The notes under the pieces: generated by a model | Database searches by the model: none | Told to the model about the DNA's origin: nothing | Seen by the model: the letters and a program-made list of their open reading frames with translations, nothing else | Shown here: positions 37,397 to 46,893 of the stretch, one piece after another | Position numbering within the stretch: the first letter of the stretch is position 1 | Layout of the letters: the number at the start of each line of letters is the position of its first letter | Assembly (NCBI RefSeq): GCF_900167525.1 | Contig: NZ_FUZQ01000001.1 | Coordinates: forward strand, 186,001 to 250,000 | Origin: Krasilnikoviella flava | Lineage (GTDB): Bacteria > Actinomycetota > Actinomycetes > Actinomycetales > Cellulomonadaceae | DNA length: 64,000 nucleotides | Reading direction: 5' to 3' | Translations under genes and position numbers: made by a program

Positions 37397-38682
37397 CGAC
37401 GGCGACGAACACCCGGACGAGCACCGGGTCGAGCACCGGGTCGAGCACCGCGACCGTGGCGTCCGCGGCTGCGCCCGACGCCGTGACGTCGCCCGTCGTG
37501 ACGGGCGACGGCACCACGGGCCGCGGCCGCGCGGCGCGGCGCTGGCAGCGCACGCGGTGGGCGCTGCTCGTGCTGGCCGTGCTCGTGCTCGTGGTGGCGG
37601 TGCTCGCGGTGCTGCGGCCCGCCACCTCCACCACCCCGTACGCGCCCGACAACGCCCAGCCGAACGGCGCCCGCGCCGTGGCGCAGGTGCTCGGGCGGCA
37701 AGGAGTCGAGGTCGACCACGTCACCCGGGTGGCGGACGCCGTCGCCGCCGCCGGGCCGGGCACCACCCTCGTCGTGACGCCCGGCACGATGCTGCTGCCC
37801 GAGCAGGTCGACGCCCTGGCCGGCGTGGACGCGGACCTCGTGCTGCTCGGCGCCGACGACGCGCTGGTGCGCGCCGCCACCGACGGCGACGTGAGCCGCA
37901 CGCCCGGCGCCGCCGCTCCTGCGTTCGCCGTCGAGCCGGGGTGCGACCTCCCCCTCGCGGTCCGGGCCGGGGAGCTGTTGCTCACGCCGGGCCTGCAGGC
38001 CGAGCCCGGGGCCTCCGACGTGACGCTGTGCTGGCCGGTCGAGAGCTCGGCGGCGCTCGCCCGCGTCGAGCGGCCCGGACCCGACGGCACCCGGGCGGTG
38101 ACCGCCGTCGACGACCCGACCTTCGTCCGCAACGACACCGTGCTGGACAACGGCAACGCGGCGTTCGCGCTGGGGCTGCTCGGCGCGCACGAGACGCTCG
38201 TGTGGCTGGTGCCGGACCCCCTGGACACCAGCTCGACCGGCGACGGCGGCGCCCCCGCCGCCGACGGCTCGGTGCTGCCGCCGTGGGCGGGCGTCGTCGG
38301 CCTCTGGGCACTGCTCGTCGTGCTCGTCGCCGGCGTGTGGCGGGCGCGGCGGCTGGGCCCGCTGGTCGCCGAGGAGCTGCCGGTCGTGGTCCGCGCCGCC
38401 GAGACCACCCGCGGGCGCGGCCGCCTCTACCGGCGGGCCCGGTCCCGCGGCCACGCCGCCGCGGGCCTGCGCGCCGCCACCGCCGAGACCGTGGCGCGCC
38501 GCCTGGGCGTGCCCCGGTCCGCCGACCCGACGGCGCTCACCGACGCCGTCTCCCGCGCCACCGGTCGCCCCGCGCACGACGTGGCCGACCTGCTGTACGG
38601 CCCACCACCCCACGACGACGACGCGCTGACCGAGCTCGCGCGCCGGCTCGACACCCTGGAGAGCGAGGTCCACCGATCGTGA
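37393..38682 (+). CDS. DUF4350 domain membrane protein
   Basis: The 429-residue protein has a Ser/Thr-rich N-terminal tail, a membrane segment (about 58-78), an extracytoplasmic Rossmann-like DUF4350 domain (about 80-300, NGARAVAQVLGRQGVEVDHV; TLVVTPGTMLLPEQVDAL), a second membrane segment (about 300-320) and a cytoplasmic tail. It overlaps the DUF4129 and moxR genes in ATGA and GTGA, fixing ATG 37393. DUF4350 proteins are a standard member of this cluster type; no enzymatic function is known. Confidence 0.82.
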   Translation: MTTATNTRTSTGSSTGSSTATVASAAAPDAVTSPVVTGDGTTGRGRAARRWQRTRWALLVLAVLVLVVAVLAVLRPATSTTPYAPDNAQPNGARAVAQVLGRQGVEVDHVTRVADAVAAAGPGTTLVVTPGTMLLPEQVDALAGVDADLVLLGADDALVRAATDGDVSRTPGAAAPAFAVEPGCDLPLAVRAGELLLTPGLQAEPGASDVTLCWPVESSAALARVERPGPDGTRAVTAVDDPTFVRNDTVLDNGNAAFALGLLGAHETLVWLVPDPLDTSSTGDGGAPAADGSVLPPWAGVVGLWALLVVLVAGVWRARRLGPLVAEELPVVVRAAETTRGRGRLYRRARSRGHAAAGLRAATAETVARRLGVPRSADPTALTDAVSRATGRPAHDVADLLYGPPPHDDDALTELARRLDTLESEVHRS

Positions 38683-39830
38683 CGACCCCCGACGAGAACC
38701 CGCAGGGCACGCCGCACGCGGCCGCACCTGTCGAGAGCACCGCACCGCCCGCGACCGCGGCCGTCGAGACCGCGGCCCCGCCGGTCGAGATCGCGGAGCC
38801 CCCCGAGCACGCGGAGCCCGCCGGGCCCGCAGAGGCCACGGCCCGCGTTTCGCCCGGCTCGCCCGGCGTCGCCGCCCCGTCCCTCGAGCTGCGCGGCGCG
38901 CTCGCCGGCGTGCGCACCGAGGTCGGCAAGGCGGTGGTGGGCCAGGACTCGGCGGTGACGAGCCTGCTCATCGCGCTGCTCTGCTCGGGCCACGTGCTGC
39001 TCGAGGGCGTGCCCGGCGTCGCCAAGACGCTGCTGGTGCGGACCCTGGGCGCGTCGCTCGACCTGTCCACCAAGCGGGTCCAGTTCACCCCCGACCTCAT
39101 GCCCGGCGACGTGACCGGCTCCCTCGTGTACGACGCGCGCACCGCGGAGTTCTCGTTCCGCGAGGGGCCGGTCTTCACGAACCTGCTGCTCGCGGACGAG
39201 ATCAACCGCACGCCCCCGAAGACGCAGGCGTCGCTGCTCGAGGCGATGGAGGAGCGGCAGGTGTCCGTGGACGGCACGCCGCGGCCGCTGCCGGACCCGT
39301 TCGTCGTCATCGCGACGCAGAACCCGGTGGAGCACGAGGGCACGTACCCGCTGCCGGAGGCGCAGCTCGACCGCTTCCTGCTCAAGGTGGTGCTGCCCGT
39401 GCCGGACCGCGACCACGAGATCGAGGTGCTCGCCCGGCACGCCGCCGGCTTCGACCCGCGCGACCTGGCCGCCGCGGGCGTGCGCTCGGTCGCCGGCGCC
39501 GAACAGCTCGCGGCCGCGCGCGCCGAGGTGCGCCGCGTCCAGGTGGCGCCGGAGGTGCTCGGCTACGCCGTCGACCTGTGCCGCGCCACCCGACGCTCCC
39601 CCTCCCTCTCCCTCGGTGTGTCGCCCCGCGGCGCCACCGCGCTGCTCGCGACGTCCCGCGCGTGGGCCTGGCTGTCCGGGCGCTCGTACGTCACGCCCGA
39701 CGACGTCAAGGCGCTGGCGCACCCCACGCTGCGGCACCGCGTCCAGCTGCGTCCCGAGGCGGAGCTCGAGGGCGTCACCGCCGAGAGCGTGCTGACCACC
39801 GTGCTCGCCACCGTCCCCGTCCCCCGCTGA
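38679..39830 (+). CDS. moxR: MoxR-family AAA+ ATPase
   Basis: The 383-residue ATPase has a ~65-residue acidic Pro/Ala-rich extension and then a MoxR AAA+ core: Walker A GVPGVAKT at 110-117, Walker B and switch LLLADEINRTPPKTQASLLEAM, sensor 1 IATQNPVEHEGTYPLPEAQLDRF. MoxR proteins act as chaperones that assemble or activate partners, typically VWA/DUF58 proteins such as the one encoded next. GTG 38679 overlaps the DUF4350 stop. The N-terminal extension is longer than usual for the family. Confidence 0.93.
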   Translation: MTTPDENPQGTPHAAAPVESTAPPATAAVETAAPPVEIAEPPEHAEPAGPAEATARVSPGSPGVAAPSLELRGALAGVRTEVGKAVVGQDSAVTSLLIALLCSGHVLLEGVPGVAKTLLVRTLGASLDLSTKRVQFTPDLMPGDVTGSLVYDARTAEFSFREGPVFTNLLLADEINRTPPKTQASLLEAMEERQVSVDGTPRPLPDPFVVIATQNPVEHEGTYPLPEAQLDRFLLKVVLPVPDRDHEIEVLARHAAGFDPRDLAAAGVRSVAGAEQLAAARAEVRRVQVAPEVLGYAVDLCRATRRSPSLSLGVSPRGATALLATSRAWAWLSGRSYVTPDDVKALAHPTLRHRVQLRPEAELEGVTAESVLTTVLATVPVPR

Positions 39831-39912
39831 GCACGGCGGCGGGCATGGCGACAGGTATCGCGAACGGCATGGCGGCACGTGCGGCGGCCCCCGTCGACGA
39901 CGTGGTGGCGAG

Positions 39913-41325
39913 ATGGCGCTGACGTGGCGCGCCGTCGTGCTGGCGGCGCTCGGGGTGGTCCCGGTGGCGCTGTTCCCCGTGCCCGGGACGGTCGTGGTGT
40001 GGGCGCTGGTCGTCGCGGCGGTGTGCGCCGTCGACGTCGCCCTCGCCGCGTCCCCGCGCGCCGTCGCGCTGCAGCGCCGGACGCCGCGCTCGGTGCGCCT
40101 CGGCGTGACCGCTCGTTCGGAGCTGGTGGTCACCAACACGGCGCGACGCCGCTTGCGGGCCGTGGTGCGCGACGCGTGGCCGCCGTCGCTCGTGCCCGAC
40201 GCGACCGTGCGCACCGACGGCGCGGCGGCGGGCGAGCCGCTGGTGGCGCGCTCGGCCCGGCACGACGTCGACCTGCCGCCCGGCGAGTCCGCCCGCGTGC
40301 GCACGCCGCTGCAGCCGACCCGGCGCGGGGACCGTACCGCGGGCCCGGTGACGGTCCGCTCGTTCGGGCCGCTGCGGGTCGCGGCCCGCCAGGCGTCGAT
40401 CCCGGTCCCGGCCCGCCTGCGCGTGCTGCCCGAGTTCGCGAGCCGCCGGCACCTGCCGTCCCGGCTCGCGCGCCTGCGGGAGATGGACGGTCGTGCCGCG
40501 GTGCAGGTGCGCGGCGAGGGCACCGAGTTCGACTCGCTGCGCGAGTACGTGGTGGGTGACGACGTGCGCTCGATCGACTGGCGCGCCACCGCGCGGCGGG
40601 GCGACGTCGTCGTGCGCACGTGGCGGCCCGAGCGCGACCGGCGCGTCGTGGTCGTGCTCGACACCGGCCGCACGTCGGCAGCGCGGATCGGCACCACCGC
40701 TGTGGCCGACGCCCAGGGTGCGGAGGGCGACCAGGTCGACGCCGACGCGCCGAGGGCGCTGGGCGGCACCCGGCTGGAGGCGAGCATCGAGGCGGCACTG
40801 CTCCTCGGGGCGCTCGCGGACCGGGCGGGCGACCGCGTCCAGGTGCTGGCGTACGACCGCGTGCTCCGAGCCCGGGTCGCGGGGGCGTCCGGGCCGCGGC
40901 TGCTGCCCGCGCTGGCCGAGTCGCTGGCGAACGTCGAGCCCGCGCTGCTTGAGACGGACTGGCCGGGCCTGGTCGGGCAGGTGCGCCAGCGCGTGTCGCA
41001 GCGCTCGCTCGTGGTGCTGCTGACGTCCCTCGACCCGGCGGCCGTCGAGACCGGTCTGCTGCCGGTGATCGACCGGATCTCGGGCACCCACCAGGTGGTG
41101 GTGGCGGCCGTCGCCGACGCGGACGCCGCGCGGCTGCGCGCCGACCGCTCGTCGGCGGCCGCCGTCTACGACGCCGCCGCGGCCGCCCGCGCCGACCTGG
41201 AACGTGCCGCCGTCTCGACCGTGCTGCGCCAGCACGGCGCCGAGGTGGTCGAGGCGCTGCCCGACGACCTCGCGCCGCGGCTCGCGGACACCTATCTCGC
41301 GCTCAAGGCCGCCGGCCGCCTCTGA
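39913..41325 (+). CDS. DUF58 domain protein
   Basis: The 470-residue protein has two N-terminal membrane segments (about 5-45), a beta-rich domain, and the DUF58 core REYVVGDDVRSIDWRATAR followed by a VWA-like fold with VVVVLDTGRTSAARIG, where DTGRT stands for the DxSxS metal site. DUF58/MoxR pairs are widely conserved and thought to affect envelope protein maturation. The 82-nt gap from moxR contains no obvious terminator, so it is probably in the same operon. Confidence 0.88.
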   Translation: MALTWRAVVLAALGVVPVALFPVPGTVVVWALVVAAVCAVDVALAASPRAVALQRRTPRSVRLGVTARSELVVTNTARRRLRAVVRDAWPPSLVPDATVRTDGAAAGEPLVARSARHDVDLPPGESARVRTPLQPTRRGDRTAGPVTVRSFGPLRVAARQASIPVPARLRVLPEFASRRHLPSRLARLREMDGRAAVQVRGEGTEFDSLREYVVGDDVRSIDWRATARRGDVVVRTWRPERDRRVVVVLDTGRTSAARIGTTAVADAQGAEGDQVDADAPRALGGTRLEASIEAALLLGALADRAGDRVQVLAYDRVLRARVAGASGPRLLPALAESLANVEPALLETDWPGLVGQVRQRVSQRSLVVLLTSLDPAAVETGLLPVIDRISGTHQVVVAAVADADAARLRADRSSAAAVYDAAAAARADLERAAVSTVLRQHGAEVVEALPDDLAPRLADTYLALKAAGRL

Positions 41326-41344
41326 TCCTCCCGCGAGGGGGGAC

Positions 41345-42334
41345 TCAGCCGACGGTCGGCACGACCTCGCCGGCGCGGTCGGCGTCGAGGTCGCCGGAGA
41401 GCCCCGCCTGCGTGGCGCGGCGGCCCAGCACCACGACGTAGACCCAGAAGCCGGCGAGCGCGATCGCGCCGATGACGATCTTGAGCCACCACGGCAGCGC
41501 CGAGCCGGTCACATAGCCCTCGACCAGCCCGGATACCGCGAGCGCCCCCGCGAGCCCGATCGCGACGGTCACCAGCGCCCGGCCCTCCTGCGCCAGCGCG
41601 ACGGAGCGCGGCCGCGGGCCGGGCGACACCGCCGTCCAGAACAGCTTCAGCCCGGCCGCGCCGGCCACGAACACGGCCGTGAGCTCGAGCAGACCGTGCG
41701 GCGCGATGAGCTGCAGGAACAGGTCCAGCTCGCCGTAGGCGGCCATCATGCCGCCGGTGGCGCCCACGCCCACCGCGTTCTGGATCAGCACGAACGCCGG
41801 CCAGACGCCGGTGATGCCGAGGCCGACGCACTGCGCCGCGATCCACGCGTTGTTCGTCCAGACCATGGCCGCGAACGACGCGCCCGGGTCGTAGTACGAC
41901 GCGAACGCCTCGTTGACGTACGCCTCGCGCTCGGCGGGCGTGCCCATCTGCGCGAGGACGTCGGGTTCGGTGGCGACGCGGTACCCGGCGACCACCGCGA
42001 GGGCGAGACACACCACGACCACCCCGAGCGTCCACCACCGCACCCGATACAGGGCGGCCGGCACGGTCACCACGACGAACCGCACGACGTCGGCCCACGC
42101 CGGCTCGTGCGTCCCCGCCACGCGCACGCGGGCACGGCTCAACAGGTCCGACAACCGCGTGACGAGCACCGGGTCGGGGGCGGCGGACCGTACCGTCGAC
42201 AGGTGCGTGGCGACCGCCTGGTACAGGCGCACCAGCTCGTCGGCCTCGGCGCCGTCCAGCCTGCGCTTCCGGGTGAGCTGCCGCAGCCGCTCCCACTGCG
42301 GGCTGTGCACGGCGGTGAAGGCGTCGAGGTCCAC
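41345..42334 (-). CDS. Stage II sporulation protein M-like (SpoIIM/DUF95) membrane protein
   Basis: The 329-residue protein has about five to six membrane segments after a cytoplasmic N-terminal helical region (PQWERLRQLTRKRRLDGAEADELV). The SpoIIM-type core includes FASYYDPGASFAAMVWTNNAWIAAQ and APHGLLELTAVFVAGAAGLKL. In Bacillus SpoIIM helps localise peptidoglycan hydrolases; in non-sporulating actinobacteria it accompanies MoxR/DUF58 clusters. GTG 42334 lies 8 nt after GAAGGG. It converges on the DUF58 gene and is divergent from the RDD gene, the layout recalled for Rv3692-Rv3695. Confidence 0.85.
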   Translation of the reverse strand: MDLDAFTAVHSPQWERLRQLTRKRRLDGAEADELVRLYQAVATHLSTVRSAAPDPVLVTRLSDLLSRARVRVAGTHEPAWADVVRFVVVTVPAALYRVRWWTLGVVVVCLALAVVAGYRVATEPDVLAQMGTPAEREAYVNEAFASYYDPGASFAAMVWTNNAWIAAQCVGLGITGVWPAFVLIQNAVGVGATGGMMAAYGELDLFLQLIAPHGLLELTAVFVAGAAGLKLFWTAVSPGPRPRSVALAQEGRALVTVAIGLAGALAVSGLVEGYVTGSALPWWLKIVIGAIALAGFWVYVVVLGRRATQAGLSGDLDADRAGEVVPTVG

Positions 42335-42382
42335 GGTCGATACCCTTCCACACGGGAGACGTCGCACGAGCGGGAGATGCAC

Positions 42383-43201
42383 ATGCAGGACGGGATCGTC
42401 ATCGGCGAGGGCGTGGTGCTCGACGCGCGCCCGGCGTCGTTCGTCAGCCGCACGCTCGCGGCGCTGCTCGACCTCGGGGCGCTCGCGTTCGTCGGGATCG
42501 CGCTGCTCATCGTGGTCGCGGTGCAGAACGTGTCGATCGACGAGCAGTGGGCGGCCGTGCTGTCCGTCGTCGTGGCCGTGGTGGTGATGGTCGTGCTGCC
42601 GGTGACGGTCGAGACGCTGTCGCGCGGGCGGTCGCTGGGGAAGCTCGCGGTCGGCACACGCGTCGTGCGGGACGACGGCGGCCCGGTGCGCTTCCGGCAC
42701 TCGCTCGTCCGCGCGCTGGTGGGGGTGGGCGAGCTGTGGCTGACGTTCGGCAGCGTCGCGCTCGTCGCCTCGTTGTCCAACTCCCGCGGCAAACGGCTGG
42801 GCGACCTGCTGGCCGGTACCTACGTCATCCGCGTGCGGGGCGGCCGCGCGCAGACGGCGCCGCTGGGGATGCCGCCGGAGCTCGCCGCGTGGGCGCGCAC
42901 GGCCGACATCCGGCGCCTGCCCGACGGGCTGGCGCTCGCCGCCCGCCAGTTCCTCGGCCGTGCGTCGCGCCTCGCGCCGGTGTCGCGGTCCGGTCTGGCC
43001 GACGAGCTCGCCGGCCGCGTCGAGCCGTTCGTCGCCCCCGGGCCACCACCGGGCACCCCGCCCGAGGCCTTCCTGCACGCCGTCCTGCACGCGCGCCGCG
43101 ACCGCGAGCTGGAGCGCGGTCGGGTCGAGCAGGAGCGGGCCGAAGCCCGCGCGGACACCCTGCACCGCCTGCCGTACTCCATCCCCGACCCACCCCGCTG
43201 A
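42383..43201 (+). CDS. RDD-family membrane protein
   Basis: The 272-residue protein has an RDD domain with membrane segments at about 27-50, 55-78 and 105-125. The signature Arg and Asp residues are in FVSRTLAALLDLGAL and SRGKRLGDLLAGTYVIR. A long Arg-rich cytoplasmic tail follows. RDD proteins include Na+/H+ antiporters in other bacteria, but most are uncharacterised. GGGAG sits 6 nt before ATG 42383; ATG 42377 two codons upstream is possible. It belongs with the divergent SpoIIM-like gene in the MoxR neighbourhood. Confidence 0.85.
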   Translation: MQDGIVIGEGVVLDARPASFVSRTLAALLDLGALAFVGIALLIVVAVQNVSIDEQWAAVLSVVVAVVVMVVLPVTVETLSRGRSLGKLAVGTRVVRDDGGPVRFRHSLVRALVGVGELWLTFGSVALVASLSNSRGKRLGDLLAGTYVIRVRGGRAQTAPLGMPPELAAWARTADIRRLPDGLALAARQFLGRASRLAPVSRSGLADELAGRVEPFVAPGPPPGTPPEAFLHAVLHARRDRELERGRVEQERAEARADTLHRLPYSIPDPPR

Positions 43202-43225
43202 CCTCGCCCCGCTCACAGCACCACG

Positions 43226-44479
43226 TCAGGGTCGGCGGCGGTCCTCGAAGCGGCCGAAGACGCGCACCAGGCCGAGCAGCACCAGCAGGAAGGCCGCGAA
43301 CCAGATCGGTCGCGACGCCCACCAGTCCGCGCCCCACGCGGCGGGCAGCTGCTGCCCGAGACCGAGCAGGGCGACGCCGACGACGGCGAACATCGCGGTG
43401 AGGTGCCACAGGTAGACCGTCATCGACCGGCGGGCCAGGGCCCCGACCGCCTGCCGCCCGACGCCGGTCGCGGCGCGGCGCACCAGGGCGGCACGGAACA
43501 GCAGGACCAGGCAGACCTGCGCGACGGCGTGCGCGACGACGGGGGCCGTCGGCGGGCCGAGGTTCGAGATCTCGTCGCCCGGCATCCCGATGAGGCTGAG
43601 CGGGTAGGGGCCGGCCGCGACCAGCACGACCGTCGTGGCGACGGCCGTCACGGCCCCCGCGGCGAGCAGCAGCCGGGCGCCACGGCCGGCCAGCGGGCCG
43701 GCGGACGGGTCTGCGGACCGGGCGAGGGCCGGCCGCCGCGGGGCGCCCCGCTCGGCCGCGTAGGCGATCCCGGCGAGGAACGGCGCGGCCCACGCCAGGA
43801 GCACGTTGGCCCAGGCCAGCGTGCCCGTGAGCTCGCCGGGGAGCCCGAACCGCAGCGCGTCGAGGGCCAGGGGCAGGGCGACGGCGACGGCGAGGGCGCC
43901 CCACCGCCAGCGTCGCCAGGCCGCGCGGAGCAGCGGGGTCAGCGCCATGAGCACCACCCACACCGCGAGGAACCACAGCAGCTGCGGCGCCATCCGCGCC
44001 GTGCGCCACACGGCGTCGTCGGGCGCCCCGAGGGCGAGGAGCGCCCCGACCGCGAGCGCCCAGGCCCCGGCGAACGCCCCGACGGGCCGCGCCGTGGCCC
44101 GCAACCGCGCGACGATCGTGCCGCCCCAGCCGCGGCCGCCCGCGGCCCTGGCGTCGTGCTGGTAGCCGGCCGAGGCGCCCGCGGCGAAGAAGAGCAGGGC
44201 CAGCGGCTGCAGCCAGGTCGCCAGCCAGCCGGCACCGTGCCCGAGGGCGTTGCCCACCAGCAGGGTGCTCCCGTCCCATGTGGCCTCCGCCATCGACCAG
44301 TGCAGCAGCACCACCCCGAGCGTGCCGAGCGCCCGCACGACGTCGACGAACGGGTCGCGCGCCCGGCGGGGCCGGTCGACGGGTGCCGCGGACGGCCGCG
44401 CGGACGGGGCGGCGGGGCGCCGCCGGACTCCCGGTGACGCGGACGGGACTGGCGGGGCGGGGGCGTCGAGGACGGCCAC
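43226..44479 (-). CDS. Acyltransferase 3 family membrane protein
   Basis: The 417-residue integral membrane protein has about 10 hydrophobic segments and the acyltransferase-3 hallmarks: RDPFVDVVRALGTLGVVLLHW near residue 41 with the conserved Arg and His, and SMTVYLWHLTAMF near the C terminus. Such enzymes transfer acyl groups to cell-surface carbohydrates, lipids or antibiotics. The N-terminal 40 residues are Pro/Ala-rich and probably cytoplasmic. Substrate unknown; no glycan operon surrounds it. Confidence 0.85.
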   Translation of the reverse strand: MAVLDAPAPPVPSASPGVRRRPAAPSARPSAAPVDRPRRARDPFVDVVRALGTLGVVLLHWSMAEATWDGSTLLVGNALGHGAGWLATWLQPLALLFFAAGASAGYQHDARAAGGRGWGGTIVARLRATARPVGAFAGAWALAVGALLALGAPDDAVWRTARMAPQLLWFLAVWVVLMALTPLLRAAWRRWRWGALAVAVALPLALDALRFGLPGELTGTLAWANVLLAWAAPFLAGIAYAAERGAPRRPALARSADPSAGPLAGRGARLLLAAGAVTAVATTVVLVAAGPYPLSLIGMPGDEISNLGPPTAPVVAHAVAQVCLVLLFRAALVRRAATGVGRQAVGALARRSMTVYLWHLTAMFAVVGVALLGLGQQLPAAWGADWWASRPIWFAAFLLVLLGLVRVFGRFEDRRRP

Positions 44480-44584
44480 GATGGCTCCTGAGGCTGGGCG
44501 ACGAGGACGCTTCCAGCCTCGTGACCTGCGACGTCGTCCGACATGGGCCTGGCCCCCGCGGCCGCCGGCCCGCCCCCCGGGTCG

Positions 44585-44606
44585 GTGCGGGGGATCTCCC
44601 CCGCAC
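44585..44606 (-). terminator. 10-bp hairpin after the two-component system
   Basis: GTGCGGGGGA (44585-44594) and TCCCCCGCAC (44597-44606) are exact reverse complements with a 2-nt centre, beginning 13 nt downstream of the response regulator stop on the minus strand. It separates this operon from the acyltransferase gene. Confidence 0.7.
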
Positions 44607-44619
44607 CCGGCCGGTCAGG

Positions 44620-45327
44620 TCAGGCGTCGACGCCGAGGTACCGCAGGACGGCGAGCACGCGCCGGTGGTCGGCGGAGTCCTGCGGCAGGTCGAGCTTGGT
44701 GAAGATGGACGCCACGTTCTTCTCCACCGCCCCGTACGACAGGTAGAGCTGCTCGGCGATGGCGCCGTTGGACCGCCCCTGGGCCATGAGCTCGAGCACC
44801 TCGCTCTCCCGCGGCGTCAGGCTGGCCACGCCGTCCTCCTGCGAGCGGTGCGCACCCATGAGCTGGCGCACCACCTCCGGGTCGAGGACGGTCTCCCCCG
44901 CGGCCACGCGGCCCAGCGCGGCGACGAAGTCTCCGACGTCGGCCACCCGGTCCTTGAGCAGGTAGCCGACGCCGCGCGGGTCGCCCTCGAGCAGGCGGGA
45001 CGCGTACCGCGTCTCGACCCACTGCGAGAACACCAGCACGGGCAGCCCGGGGTGCGCGGCACGCAGGGCCTCGGCCGCGCGCAGCCCTTCGTCGGTGTGC
45101 GACGGGGGCATGCGGATGTCGGCGACGAGCACGTCGGGCAGGGCGTCCGCGGCGGCGAGGGTCGTGACCTCGCGGACGAGGGCGTCGCCGTCGGGCACCG
45201 CCGCGACGACGTCGTACCCCCGTCGGGACAGGAGTGCGACCAGGCCGTCGCGCAGGATGGCGGAGTCTTCGGCGACGACGACGCGCAAGCCGTGCGCGGG
45301 CGCAGGAGTCGGGGTGTCGGTCGTCAT
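44620..45327 (-). CDS. NarL/LuxR-type response regulator
   Basis: The 235-residue regulator has a receiver domain (VVVAEDSAILRDGL; phospho-acceptor Asp in VADIRMPP; Lys in GYLLKD) and a C-terminal LuxR helix-turn-helix (LTPRESEVLELMAQGRSNGA; LSYGAVEKNVASIFTKL). ATG 45327 overlaps the kinase stop in TCAT, so the pair is one operon. Unusually for a NarL receiver, a few residues (SHTDEG) follow the MPP, a pattern common to actinobacterial relatives. Targets cannot be inferred. Confidence 0.92.
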   Translation of the reverse strand: MTTDTPTPAPAHGLRVVVAEDSAILRDGLVALLSRRGYDVVAAVPDGDALVREVTTLAAADALPDVLVADIRMPPSHTDEGLRAAEALRAAHPGLPVLVFSQWVETRYASRLLEGDPRGVGYLLKDRVADVGDFVAALGRVAAGETVLDPEVVRQLMGAHRSQEDGVASLTPRESEVLELMAQGRSNGAIAEQLYLSYGAVEKNVASIFTKLDLPQDSADHRRVLAVLRYLGVDA

Positions 45328-46811
45328 CGGCGGGCGGCAGGGGCCGGCAGCGGGATGGTCACGGTGATCACCGTAGGCCCTCCCACCGGGCTGACCACTC
45401 CGAGCGTGCCGTCGACGCCCGACAGGCGGTCCGTGAGCCCGGCCAGCCCGCTCCCCCGGCCCGACGGGTCCGGGGCGCGCACCGCCGCGCCGCCCACGCC
45501 GTCGTCGTGCACGCGCAGCACCAGGGCGCGCACCGCCGCGCCGGTGGCCGCGTCGGCGACGGGCTCGACGCCCGCGACGACGTCCACGCCGCTCGCGCGG
45601 GCGTGCTTGGTCGCGTTGGCGACGAGCTCCGCGACGGCGAAGTAGGAGATCGCGGTGACGCTGGGCGGCAGGTCGGCACCCTCGAGCCCGACGGCGTGCA
45701 CCCGCACCGGCAGCGCGGCGCGGGCGGCCAGCGTCTCGAGGGCGACGGCGAGGCCCGCGTCCAGCGCGGGCGGGCGGATGCCGCGGGCGAGCTCGCGCAG
45801 CTCCGCCAACGTGTCCTTGGTGCTGGAGTGGGCCGTCTCCAGGACGGCCGCGAGCTCGGCCGTGTCCACGCCGGCGCCGGCGCCGCCGGCGCCGTCACGG
45901 AGCAGCTCGCGCGCCTCGCCGATCTGCATGGCCACGGCCACGAGGTGCGCCTGGGTGCCGTCGTGCAGGTCGCGCTCGATGCGCCGCAGGCGCTCGTCGG
46001 CATCCTCCACCGTCACCGCCCGGGCCCGCTCGGCGTACGCGACACGCAGGCTGGCCCGTGTGGGGCTGAGCAGCCCCACGGCCAGCAGGCGGAAGAGCCC
46101 GACGAACAGCGCCTGGAACTGCGGCCACAGGTAGAAGAGGATCACGCCGGCCGCCACGAGCAGGAGCTGTCGGGCCGGGGTGTCGACGAACCAGTCCGTG
46201 CCGAACGACGCCCCCCGGTGCCACGTGCCGTCGTGCGCCTGCTGCAGCGGCAGCCAGCCCGACCAGAACCAGTGCGTCATCCCGCCGAGGGCCACTGCCA
46301 GGAACACCGTGCTCACGACGAACCCCGCGATGGCCAGCGGGAACGTGACGAACATGTACAGCAGCGCCCGCCACGCCGTCGCGTCGCCGAGCATCCCGCC
46401 GAGGCGGCGCCAGAAGCCCTTGCGGGGCGTGCGCGGGGCGGGCTCGGCGATCTCCACGCCCAGGTACCGCACCGCCATCCGCCGGTACATCGAGCCCCAG
46501 CCGCGCGCCCCGAGCAGCACGCCGCCGGCGACGAACAGGCCCACCACCGTCACCGCGACACCCGCCATGAAGGACACCGTGATCAGCGAGTAGGCAAGAG
46601 CGAACGGCGCCAGCAGGAGCGCGAGCCACAGGAAGCCGTACGCCCGCCAGGTGCGGCGGTCGAACGGAGCGAGCAGGAACGGCGGCGCCCCGTCGTGAGC
46701 CGCGCGGGGGGACGCGGCCGGACGCGCCGCCGTCTGCGGGGTCGCCTGTGCGGACGACGGCGAGGGTGCGGACGACGGGACGGAGCCGTCGGTGGACGTC
46801 ATGCTGGACAT
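45324..46811 (-). CDS. Sensor histidine kinase, HisKA_3 (DesK/NarX-like)
   Basis: The 495-residue kinase has a Ser/Ala-rich N terminus, two pairs of membrane segments (about 60-115 and 160-260) with a short extracytoplasmic loop, the dimerisation-phosphoacceptor motif ERDLHDGTQAHLVAVAMQ and an HATPase_c domain ending RGSGLAGLTDRLSG. There is no PAS, HAMP or large sensor domain, so sensing is probably within the membrane. ATG 46811 follows GGAAG by 1-6 nt; a second ATG at 46802 is possible. The frame is open far upstream into ahcY but without coding character. Confidence 0.88.
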   Translation of the reverse strand: MSSMTSTDGSVPSSAPSPSSAQATPQTAARPAASPRAAHDGAPPFLLAPFDRRTWRAYGFLWLALLLAPFALAYSLITVSFMAGVAVTVVGLFVAGGVLLGARGWGSMYRRMAVRYLGVEIAEPAPRTPRKGFWRRLGGMLGDATAWRALLYMFVTFPLAIAGFVVSTVFLAVALGGMTHWFWSGWLPLQQAHDGTWHRGASFGTDWFVDTPARQLLLVAAGVILFYLWPQFQALFVGLFRLLAVGLLSPTRASLRVAYAERARAVTVEDADERLRRIERDLHDGTQAHLVAVAMQIGEARELLRDGAGGAGAGVDTAELAAVLETAHSSTKDTLAELRELARGIRPPALDAGLAVALETLAARAALPVRVHAVGLEGADLPPSVTAISYFAVAELVANATKHARASGVDVVAGVEPVADAATGAAVRALVLRVHDDGVGGAAVRAPDPSGRGSGLAGLTDRLSGVDGTLGVVSPVGGPTVITVTIPLPAPAARR

Positions 46812-46893
46812 GCTTCCAGGCTGCCGCCCGCGGCGCCGGGCCGACATCCGGCGGGCCACCCCGCGCACGGGGGCTGTCCCCCGTCTCGTCGCC

